Source of the DNA: ZC4RG30 sp964632365
GTDB lineage: Bacteria; Pseudomonadota; Gammaproteobacteria; Steroidobacterales; Steroidobacteraceae
NCBI GenBank assembly: GCA_964632365.1
Contig: CAZWDR010000034.1
Coordinates: 1 to 24,318, forward strand
Length of the DNA: 24,318 nucleotides
Direction of reading: 5' to 3'
The notes beneath the pieces were generated by a model that was given only the letters and a program-made list of their open reading frames with translations, was not told the DNA's origin and ran no database searches. Positions 7,163-13,348 of the stretch are shown here, in pieces. Position 1 is the stretch's first letter, and the number at the start of each line of letters is the position of its first letter. Position numbers and translations under genes: made by a program.

Positions 7163-7795
7163 ATGGACGCATCCCCCGTATCCGCAGTAATGACCTATCC
7201 GGCGCCGGAACGCAACAAGGCGCCGATCCTCGATGTGCTCGCCCGCGTGCTGCCGGAGAGCGGCACCGTGCTCGAGATCGCCAGCGGCACCGGCCAGCAT
7301 GTCGTGCATTTCGCAGCGGCACTGCCGACGCTGCAGTGGCAGCCCAGCGACCCGGAGGCCGCGCATCTGGAATCGATCGCCGCGCGCGCGCACGCCGCCA
7401 CGCTGCCCAACATCCGGCCGCCGCTGCGCCTGGACGTCCGCGAGCGGCCGTGGCCGGTGTCCGACGTAGCGGCCATCGTGTGCATCAACATGATCCACAT
7501 CGCCCCCTGGGACGCGACGCTCGCACTGATGGACGAGGCCGGCCGGATACTCGGCGCCGGCGGCGTGCTGTATCTCTATGGTCCCTATCTGCGGGCAGGT
7601 GTGCCCACGGCGCCTGGCAACGCCGCCTTCGACGCGGACCTCCGTCGGCGCGATCCGGCATGGGGTGTGCGCAGCCTCGAGGCCGTCGCGGAGCAGGCGG
7701 CGCAGCAGGGTCTGGCGCTGCAGGATGTCGTGGACATGCCGGCCAACAATCTCAGCGTGGTGTTCCGGCGCGACCGGAATCGGGCGGTTCCCTAA
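7163..7795 (+). CDS. DUF938 family SAM-dependent methyltransferase-like protein
   Basis: Class I methyltransferase-fold protein of the DUF938 (METTL26-like) family, about 210 aa, the usual family length. Diagnostic segments are 'YPAPERNKAPILDVL' near the N-terminus, the SAM-binding loop 'VLEIASGTGQHVVHFA', the acidic 'WQPSD' at the end of the second strand, and 'CINMIHIAPW', which is highly characteristic of the family. 'YLYGPYLR' and 'NLSVVFRR' mark the later core strands. The substrate of this family is not established. Start uncertain: ATG 7163 has AGG 9 bases upstream, ATG 7154 lies two codons earlier, and ATG 7190 is the most conservative. Its TAA overlaps the stop of the convergent hslR (CTAA, 7792-7795). 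Confidence 0.88.
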   Translation: MDASPVSAVMTYPAPERNKAPILDVLARVLPESGTVLEIASGTGQHVVHFAAALPTLQWQPSDPEAAHLESIAARAHAATLPNIRPPLRLDVRERPWPVSDVAAIVCINMIHIAPWDATLALMDEAGRILGAGGVLYLYGPYLRAGVPTAPGNAAFDADLRRRDPAWGVRSLEAVAEQAAQQGLALQDVVDMPANNLSVVFRRDRNRAVP

Positions 7796-8196
7796 CCCTG
7801 GTTGCGTCGCAACCGGTCGAGCTGCCGCCGCTCGCGCTTGTCCGGGCGGTGGTCTGGCTGGGGCCGCAGCTGCGCGGCGAGCCGGCGCTGTTCACGTCGC
7901 TGCGCCGAGCGCTCGGCGCTCGCGGCCGTCTCCACGTAGCAGGCCTGCGCTTCGGGCGCCGGGCCGCGCCGGTTCGGCAGGCCCAGCACCTCCAGCTCGA
8001 TCGCGCGGTCGTCGAGCGTGATGCTGACTTTCTGTCCGGCGCGCACCGGGTGCGCCGGCTTGACGCGCTCGCCGTCGAGCTTCACGCGCCCACCGGACAC
8101 CGCATCGGTGGCAATCGAGCGGGACTTGAAGAGCCGCACCTGCCACAGCCATTTGTCCAGGCGGTGGCGTTCGTCATCGGCGGCGTGTCGGTCCAT
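7792..8196 (-). CDS. hslR: Heat shock protein 15, ribosome-associated RNA-binding S4 protein (HslR)
   Basis: Hsp15 binds 50S subunits that carry stalled nascent chains released by dissociation, and helps recycle them. The 134-aa length matches the E. coli protein (133 aa). The S4 RNA-binding domain covers about residues 12-75: 'RLDKWLWQVRLFKSRSIATDAVSGGRVKLDGERVKPAHPVR' has the family's typical 'R(L/I)DKWLW..R..K(S/T)R' opening. A basic, Arg-rich C-terminal tail ('RREQRRLAAQLRPQPDHRPDKRERRQ') is also typical. No clear Shine-Dalgarno precedes the ATG at 8196. It runs in the same direction as the glycosylase gene upstream, 73 bases away. Confidence 0.92.
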   Translation of the reverse strand: MDRHAADDERHRLDKWLWQVRLFKSRSIATDAVSGGRVKLDGERVKPAHPVRAGQKVSITLDDRAIELEVLGLPNRRGPAPEAQACYVETAASAERSAQRREQRRLAAQLRPQPDHRPDKRERRQLDRLRRNQG

Positions 8197-8269
8197 GCGC
8201 GGATCAGCGTCGGTGGATCAGGTCGGTGGACGGTGCATCAGAAGCATAGCCTCAAAGCCGTGCCGCGAG

Positions 8270-9040
8270 TCACTTGCTCCGCGCCGCGGTCTTGCGGCGC
8301 TTCGCCACGGCAGGATATTTCACCTGGCAGCGGGCGCAGAAGAACGCGTTGCGACGGGTGCTGCCCAGCACCGCCAGTGTCAGCTTCCTGCCGCAATCCG
8401 GACACTGCTTCTGGCGATGCACCAGCCAGTGCCGGCGCAGCACATTGCGGCGCTTCCATGCCAGGAACTCGAAGCTGTAGCGCCGCGCCTCGCGCACCAT
8501 TGCCTGCAGCTTCGGCGCCGGCAGCGCGCCCACGGTCGAGAGCGGATGCACCCGGATGCGGAACAGCACTTCGTTCTTGATGATGTTGCCGACCCCGGAG
8601 AAGACCTGCTGGTCGAGCAGGGCATCGCAGACGGGCACGTCGGGCATCGCGCGCAGCTTGCGGCGCGCGGCGGCGGGATCCCATTCCTCCGACATGACAT
8701 CCGCGCGCCAGTCATACACCGCATCCAGTGGCCCTTCGACGAGCCGGATCGCGCAGCTGTAGAAGTTGATCTCGCCATCCGGCAGGGTCAGTCGCAGCCG
8801 CGGCGCCCGCGGCTTGCGCGCATCGATGGTGTAACTGCCGAACAGCAGGAAGTGGATGCGCACCGCAATGCCGGGCAGCTCGATCAGGAAGTGCTTGCCC
8901 CAGCTGCGGAAGGACCGGATCTTCAGCCCCACGAGCCGCGCGCTGTCGAATTTTCCGTCACCGTCCGTGGCAATGATCTTCCTGCCGGCGAACCGCGCCA
9001 CTTCCTCGCGCAACAGGACGATGGAGGGGCCTTCTGGCAT
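8270..9040 (-). CDS. nei: Fpg/Nei-family DNA glycosylase/AP lyase (endonuclease VIII-like)
   Basis: Base-excision repair enzyme that removes oxidised bases and cleaves the abasic site; 256 aa, within the family's normal range. The N-terminus is MPEGP: Pro2 is the Schiff-base nucleophile and Glu3 the acid, which also fixes the start at 9040. Lys49 in 'SWGKHFLIEL' matches the conserved beta-hairpin lysine. The helix-two-turn-helix includes 'LLDQQVFSGVGNIIKNEVLF' (about 141-160). The C-terminal zinc finger has Cys213, Cys216, Cys235 and Cys238, with Arg229/230 in the position of the DNA-contacting arginine. The Nei-like rather than MutM assignment rests on overall feel ('MPEGPSI', short finger) and is less certain than the superfamily. 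Probably an independent unit or leading into hslR. Confidence 0.9.
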   Translation of the reverse strand: MPEGPSIVLLREEVARFAGRKIIATDGDGKFDSARLVGLKIRSFRSWGKHFLIELPGIAVRIHFLLFGSYTIDARKPRAPRLRLTLPDGEINFYSCAIRLVEGPLDAVYDWRADVMSEEWDPAAARRKLRAMPDVPVCDALLDQQVFSGVGNIIKNEVLFRIRVHPLSTVGALPAPKLQAMVREARRYSFEFLAWKRRNVLRRHWLVHRQKQCPDCGRKLTLAVLGSTRRNAFFCARCQVKYPAVAKRRKTAARSK

Positions 9041-9260
9041 TGGCGCATCTGACCACGGGCCAGGCTTCCGCGGGTGCCCGCTGGCTGTGCCGGCGCGATG
9101 TGGGGGGCTTCCTACGTTTGCGGAAAAAAATGCATGGGGAGCGCGCCGACGCGTCTGGCAAACCGGCGCTCATTACGGTGTGCTATCTGTCCAGAGCTGC
9201 GCTGGCACTGGCAAGCGCGGCGAACGCCCCAATGCTGACGGGATGCAACCGGAGTACGCG

Positions 9261-10127
9261 ATGAAGAAGGTCCTTGGCGTCCATTCGGCCCCGCCGGCGC
9301 ACTGGGTAGGAGATGGCTTTCCCGTGCGCTCGCTGTTCGGCTATGACGGACTGGGCCGCGAGCTCAGCCCGTTCCTGCTGCTGGACCATGCACCGCCGAC
9401 GCCCTTCGCGCCGGCTGCCCGTCCGCGGGGCGTGGGTTCACATCCGCATCGCGGCTTCGAGACGGTCACCATCGTCTACCAGGGCGAACTGGAGCATCGG
9501 GACTCCACCGGCGCCGGCGGCGTGATCGGCACCGGTGATGTGCAATGGATGACCGCCGGTGGCGGCATCGTGCATGAGGAGTTCCACTCGCGCGCATTTT
9601 CCGCGCACGGCGGCACCATCGAGATGGTGCAGCTGTGGGTGAACCTGCCAGCCCGCCACAAGATGACGCCGGCGCGCTACCAGACCTTGCTCGATGCACA
9701 GATTCCGGTGGTGCCGCTGGCCGATGGCGCGTCGCGCGCGCGCCTGATTGCCGGCGAGCTGCAGGGGCATCGCGGCCCGGCGCAGACCTTCACGCCGATG
9801 CAGGTGTGGGACCTGCGCATCGAAGCGGGCACCACGGCGCGGCTGCCGGGCACTGCTGGCCATACGCTGGCGCTGGTAGTGCTCCATGGCACCATCGACG
9901 TCAATGGCGCGGCCGCCGGCGCCGGCCAGCTGGTGCACCTGGCGCGGGACGGCGAGCAGGTGGCCATTCACACCGTCGACGGTGCGACGGTGCTTTGGCT
10001 GTCCGGTGAACCCATCGATGAGCCGGTGGTGGGCTATGGCCCCTTCGTGATGAACAGCGTGGAGGAGATCCACCGCGCCATCGACGACTTCAACCGCGGC
10101 CGTTTCGGCACGATCGCACCGGCCTGA
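9261..10127 (+). CDS. Pirin family protein (bicupin)
   Basis: Cupin-fold iron protein, 288 aa, the standard pirin length. The N-terminal cupin carries the metal site: His61 and His63 in 'GSHPHRGFETVTIVYQGELEHRD', and His105 and Glu107 in 'AGGGIVHEEFHS', with the same spacings as the four Fe ligands of human pirin and E. coli YhhW. The C-terminal cupin includes 'QVWDLRIEAGTTARLPGTAGHTLALVVLHG'. The end 'GYGPFVMNSVEEIHRAIDDFNRGRFG' is a strong family signature. Known relatives have quercetin 2,3-dioxygenase activity in vitro or regulatory roles; which applies here cannot be read from sequence. The start is chosen at 9261 because GGAG (9251-9254) sits six bases upstream. The frame is open back to 8856, over the glycosylase gene, without any ribosome-binding site. 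Confidence 0.93.
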   Translation: MKKVLGVHSAPPAHWVGDGFPVRSLFGYDGLGRELSPFLLLDHAPPTPFAPAARPRGVGSHPHRGFETVTIVYQGELEHRDSTGAGGVIGTGDVQWMTAGGGIVHEEFHSRAFSAHGGTIEMVQLWVNLPARHKMTPARYQTLLDAQIPVVPLADGASRARLIAGELQGHRGPAQTFTPMQVWDLRIEAGTTARLPGTAGHTLALVVLHGTIDVNGAAAGAGQLVHLARDGEQVAIHTVDGATVLWLSGEPIDEPVVGYGPFVMNSVEEIHRAIDDFNRGRFGTIAPA

Positions 10128-10152
10128 GACCGGGCGCGGGGCAGGGCCGGGC

Positions 10153-10356
10153 TCAGTAGTGAGGCGGCTTTTCCTCTTCGGCCGCATATTCGGTCGGCGC
10201 GTGGCTTGCGGCCTCGAACCGGCCGGTCAGCGCGTGGACCTGCCCCTGCACGGCCTCGATGGCCTGGCGCAGGCGAAACAGCTCTTCGCCGAGTTGTGAA
10301 TTGGCCTGTTCGAGGAAGGCCACCTTGATTTCCAGTTGTTCGATGCGTTCATTCAT
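10153..10356 (-). CDS. slyX: SlyX family protein
   Basis: Small coiled-coil protein of 67 aa, the usual SlyX length. It opens with the family-typical 'RIEQLEIKVAFLEQ', continues through the heptad-rich 'LGEELFRLRQAIEAVQGQVHALTGRF', and ends in the hallmark proline-rich tail '...EEKPPHY'. Function is unknown despite the name (found beside slyD in E. coli). It is convergent with the pirin gene, whose stop is 25 bases away. It lies downstream of the DUF2243 gene in the same direction with a 78-base gap, so it may have its own promoter. Confidence 0.93.
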   Translation of the reverse strand: MNERIEQLEIKVAFLEQANSQLGEELFRLRQAIEAVQGQVHALTGRFEAASHAPTEYAAEEEKPPHY

Positions 10357-10434
10357 GGCGCAAGAATCCCGCTGAAAGGCTCCAATGGCAATGCAGGCGC
10401 GCGCGACATCTGCGGCGAGGTTGAGCGGCGCCGG

Positions 10435-11241
10435 TTACCCGGCCGGCTGCGTCCATGCCGCGCAGCCCAGCGCGGCCGGCGAACCGGTGACCAGCAGGGC
10501 GCCGTGGCGGTACAGCTTCGCGCCCTCGCCAGGCCGATCCAGCTTCACCGTCCACACCGATCCGCTGGGGTCCGCCCATACGATTCCGCCGCCGACCTCG
10601 GCCAGCCCATCCAGCAGCGTGCCGGCGTCAGCGCCGGGCCGCAGCACCACCAGGAAGGTCGACAGGTCCGCCGGTGGCAGCGCGGCCACATAGCCGCCCG
10701 ACAGGGCCGACACCGTGAGCAGCACGCTCGCGGTCAGCGCGCCGCGCCGCCCGCCGCCCGGATGTGGCGGGCGGCGCCGCAGCACAAGGCCGAGCAGCAG
10801 CGGCACCACGCCAAAAACCGCGAACCAGAGCAGATCCCACAGCAGTGGCTGGGGTGAGTCCATGCGGATCCGGTGGATGCCGAGCAGCCAGTGCGAGACC
10901 ACTGCATCGATCACGTGCCAGGCACCGAAGCCCACCAGCGCGTTGCCGAGCAGGAAGCCTGCGCCCGGCGCCACCGGGGTGCGGCGCGCGGTCCAGAGCA
11001 GCCACAATGCCAGCAGCGCGATGACGTACATCAGCAGGTGGAAGAGGCCATCCGCGAGCACCTGCACGCGCAGGTCCTGGACTGCGGCGGACTCCACGCC
11101 GCTGAGCAGGTGATGCCACTGCAGCACCTGGTGCAGCAGGATGCCATCGAAGAAGCCGCCGAGCGCGAAGCCCAGCAGCAGGGCCGCATGCCGGAACCGC
11201 CGGTCAGGGCAGGGACGATCGACGCGCGAGGTGGTGTTCAT
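10435..11241 (-). CDS. DUF2243 membrane protein with extra C-terminal domain
   Basis: Integral membrane protein, 268 aa. Residues 18-155 form the DUF2243 domain with four hydrophobic helices. Motif 'GFALGGFFDGILLHQVLQWHHLLS' is diagnostic, and several histidines lie in or near helices (37, 43, 44, 68, 109, 117, 123), suggesting metal or heme contact, which is inference. After an Arg/Pro/Gly-rich linker (155-168) comes a fifth helix (~170-187) and a ~75-residue soluble region ('STFLVVLRPGADAGTLLDGLAEVG...VWTVKLDRP') that I do not recognise. Typical DUF2243 proteins, as I recall them, end near residue 160, so this looks like a fusion or lineage-specific extension. No function is known for DUF2243. 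It is followed by slyX, and mscS lies upstream in the same direction. Confidence 0.85.
   Translation of the reverse strand: MNTTSRVDRPCPDRRFRHAALLLGFALGGFFDGILLHQVLQWHHLLSGVESAAVQDLRVQVLADGLFHLLMYVIALLALWLLWTARRTPVAPGAGFLLGNALVGFGAWHVIDAVVSHWLLGIHRIRMDSPQPLLWDLLWFAVFGVVPLLLGLVLRRRPPHPGGGRRGALTASVLLTVSALSGGYVAALPPADLSTFLVVLRPGADAGTLLDGLAEVGGGIVWADPSGSVWTVKLDRPGEGAKLYRHGALLVTGSPAALGCAAWTQPAG
10744..10777. repeat. 12-bp perfect GC hairpin at the DUF2243 domain junction
   Basis: Arms 10744-10755 and 10766-10777 are perfectly complementary over 12 bp around a 10-base loop. They encode the RRRPP...GGRRG linker (about residues 155-167) that separates the DUF2243 domain from the extra helix and C-terminal domain. 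Codon choice for Arg/Pro/Gly in a GC-rich genome makes such palindromes easier, but a perfect 12-bp stem is notable. Confidence 0.6.
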
Positions 11242-11262
11242 GTGCCTCTCCGTTCAGCAAGA

Positions 11263-12669
11263 TCAGGCGGGCTGGCCCGCGGGCGCCGCATCGCGCGTCA
11301 GCGGCTGTGCGTCTGCGGCTGCTGCGCGTTCCGGGTCGACCACGCGCAGACGCGGCAGGCTGCGCGGGCATTCCCGCTGCAGCATGCGCAGCAGCCCCTC
11401 GCGCACCTCATTGCGCAGGTCCGAGGCCAGCCCGGCGTTGCTGGCGCTCATCAGCGCGCGCACCTGCACCATGTGCTCGCGGGCATCGGTGACCTGCAGC
11501 ACATTCACGCGACCATCCCAGAACTTCGAGGCCTGCAGCAGGCGGGTGAGCTCCGATCGCATCTTCTCCAGTGGCATGTCGTAGTCGACGAATATCTCGA
11601 CCGTGCACAGCAGTTCGGTGGTGCTGCGCGACCAGTTCTGGAAAGGGCTCTCCAGGAAATACGTGACGGGCACGATCAGACGACGCCGGTCCCAAAGGTT
11701 GACCACCACATAGGTCAGCGTGATCTCCTCGATGCGCCCGAATTCCCCTTCGACGGTCACCGCGTCGTCGAGGCGGATCGGCTGTGTCAGCGCGAGCTGG
11801 AAGCCGCCGAGCAACGCGCCGAGGCTGCGCTGCGCCGCGAAGCCAATGACGATGCCGGCAACGCCTGCCGAGGCGAGGATGGTCGCGCCCACCTGGCGCA
11901 CCTGCTCGAACACCATCAGCATCGCGGCAAAGCCGAACACTGCGATCACGAAGATCGCGACCTTGCGCAGCACCGTCACCTGCGTGTGGACGGCGCGCGC
12001 CTCACGGTTGTCCGGCACATCGACGCGGTAGCGCTCGAGCAGCAGGTCGCACGCGGCATCGACCATCCGGTAGAGCACATAGGCGATCGCCGCCACCAGC
12101 AGCATGCTCACGGCATTGCTGAACAACACCTGCAGCCGCGCTGGCACCGCCAGGGTCGAAGTGCCCAGGATGATCGCCAGCAGCGGCAGCAGCAGACGCA
12201 CCGCGGTGCCGACGATGGGCAGGAAGAAGTCGTCGCTTCGCGAGCGGGTCCGCAGCGCCAGCTTCTGCAGTCGGTCCTCGATGGTCCGGCCCACCCGGGA
12301 GAGCAGCCAGACCAGTGCGAGGATGATGCCGATGCCGCGCGCGGCATTCAGGGCAGGCAGGCCGTACTGCGACACCGCCGGGTAGTCGATGTCGCTGAAC
12401 AGGATGCTCAGCGCGAAATGGAGCCCGATGATCCACAGGATCAGCGCCAGCGGGGGCACCAGCCGCAGCAGCGTCGCAAACAATGTCTGGCGCAGCGACC
12501 GGTCACGCGGCGAATCGACCGGCGGCGGGTTGGCGTCGCGTTCGCGTGCGCGCCGCGCGGCGTAACGGTCCAGTCCGAAGTGGGCGATGGCCACCAGCAG
12601 CAGCACCAGCACGCAAGCACCCACCGTACCGACACGGACGCCGAGGAACAGGGGCGTTTCAGCTTGCAT
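11263..12669 (-). CDS. MscS-family mechanosensitive ion channel
   Basis: Small-conductance mechanosensitive channel, 468 aa, which opens under membrane tension to release solutes during hypo-osmotic shock. Five or so transmembrane helices precede the pore: about 8-30, 65-88, 105-125, 150-170 and 180-200. The pore-lining TM3 region is recognisable in 'ILASAGVAGIVIGFAAQRSLGALLGGF'. The beta domain follows ('DDAVTVEGEFGRIEEITLTYVVVNLWDRRRLIVPVTYFLESPFQNW'), then an alpha/beta C-terminal domain and a short variable tail. Extra N-terminal helices make it closer to the larger YnaI/YbdG-type members than to the 286-aa MscS. Start set at 12669; the frame stays open to 13362 but overlaps the divergent DUF2383 gene. 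The Shine-Dalgarno is weak (GAGG, 13 bases upstream). Confidence 0.9.
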   Translation of the reverse strand: MQAETPLFLGVRVGTVGACVLVLLLVAIAHFGLDRYAARRARERDANPPPVDSPRDRSLRQTLFATLLRLVPPLALILWIIGLHFALSILFSDIDYPAVSQYGLPALNAARGIGIILALVWLLSRVGRTIEDRLQKLALRTRSRSDDFFLPIVGTAVRLLLPLLAIILGTSTLAVPARLQVLFSNAVSMLLVAAIAYVLYRMVDAACDLLLERYRVDVPDNREARAVHTQVTVLRKVAIFVIAVFGFAAMLMVFEQVRQVGATILASAGVAGIVIGFAAQRSLGALLGGFQLALTQPIRLDDAVTVEGEFGRIEEITLTYVVVNLWDRRRLIVPVTYFLESPFQNWSRSTTELLCTVEIFVDYDMPLEKMRSELTRLLQASKFWDGRVNVLQVTDAREHMVQVRALMSASNAGLASDLRNEVREGLLRMLQRECPRSLPRLRVVDPERAAAADAQPLTRDAAPAGQPA

Positions 12670-12703
12670 CGCGGCGGGAGCCTCAGGTCTGCAGACCGTT
12701 CCG

Positions 12704-12731
12704 AGGATAGCGCGGTGCCACCTCTTCACAA
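12704..12731 (-). promoter_or_regulatory. Possible sigma70-type promoter for the MscS-family gene
   Basis: On the minus strand TTGTGA (12731-12726) and TATCCT (12709-12704) are spaced 16 bases apart, each a 4/6 match to the consensus. The predicted transcript would begin about 27 bases before the ATG at 12669. It lies in the 198-bp region shared with the divergent DUF2383 gene. Match quality is moderate. Confidence 0.35.
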
Positions 12732-12867
12732 CCAGTGGTGGCTGCGGTGCAACATGTCGGCAAGCTCCTACGACTTGTAGCGTGGCCCGACCGCAGGGCA
12801 GCACGGCGGCACTCTTTATCCTTTGCTCCACCCGCGCGCCCCCACCCACAGGATCTGGAGCACCTCG

Positions 12868-13341
12868 ATGCCGCAGCCCGCTGACACCCGCGAAGTTGAT
12901 GTCCTCAACCAGTTGCTCATGCTGACGCGTGACAGCATCTCCGGATATCGCGAGGCGGCGGCCGAAACCAGTGACCGGGCGATGCAGCGCTGCTTCCTGC
13001 GCCGCGCGATCGACCGCCAGAACATCGCCGAGCGGCTGGCCGAGGTGATCGAGTCCCTTGGCGGCGAACCGGCAGACGAGGGCACGCGTCTGGGCATGGC
13101 GCACCGGGTCTTCCTGAACCTGCGTGAGCTGCTGTCTTCGGGCGATACCACGGCCATGCACGAAGTGGCGCGCGGCGAGAGCTTCCTGCGCTCGCGTTAC
13201 GAGCGGGCGCTGAAGAGTGGGGTGCTGTCGCCCCGGGCGCGCGATGCCGTGCATGCGGCCTATGGGTCCGTGTGGTCCGGCGTGCGCATGGCGCAGGGGA
13301 TGAACGCCCCGCTGATGCGCGCCCGTCCGCACGTCATGTGA
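12868..13341 (+). CDS. PA2169-like four-helix-bundle protein (DUF2383)
   Basis: Ferritin-like four-helix-bundle protein of 157 aa. Visible segments are 'DVLNQLLMLTRDSISGYREAAAETSDRAMQRCFLRRAIDRQNIAERLAEVIESLGGEP', then 'GMAHRVFLNLRELLSSGDTTAMHEVARGESFLRSRYERAL'. These match the DUF2383 pattern of paired helices with a conserved Gly-Tyr and a C-terminal 'E..F...YE.AL'. Related proteins are found in stress-associated loci, but the biochemical role is unknown; metal binding is possible but no complete diiron set is evident. The ATG at 12868 has GGAG (12857-12860) seven bases upstream, which excludes the longer frame from 12823. The glgX start follows within 8 bases, so the two are likely co-transcribed. 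Confidence 0.85.
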   Translation: MPQPADTREVDVLNQLLMLTRDSISGYREAAAETSDRAMQRCFLRRAIDRQNIAERLAEVIESLGGEPADEGTRLGMAHRVFLNLRELLSSGDTTAMHEVARGESFLRSRYERALKSGVLSPRARDAVHAAYGSVWSGVRMAQGMNAPLMRARPHVM

Positions 13342-13348
13342 CGTGCGC

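Noticed and set aside
8856..9260. Upstream extension of the pirin frame
   Set aside because: It overlaps the glycosylase N-terminus on the other strand, and GGAG six bases before 9261 fixes the start.
9041..9260. Hidden gene or RNA between the glycosylase and pirin genes
   Set aside because: No coherent coding frame, no stable conserved-looking structure; it holds an A-run (9124-9130) and probably the divergent promoters, but no convincing -35/-10 pair was found.
10873..12780. 635-codon open frame on the plus strand opposite the DUF2243 and MscS-family genes
   Set aside because: Gln/His/Arg-rich shadow; the minus strand shows membrane helices and MscS motifs.
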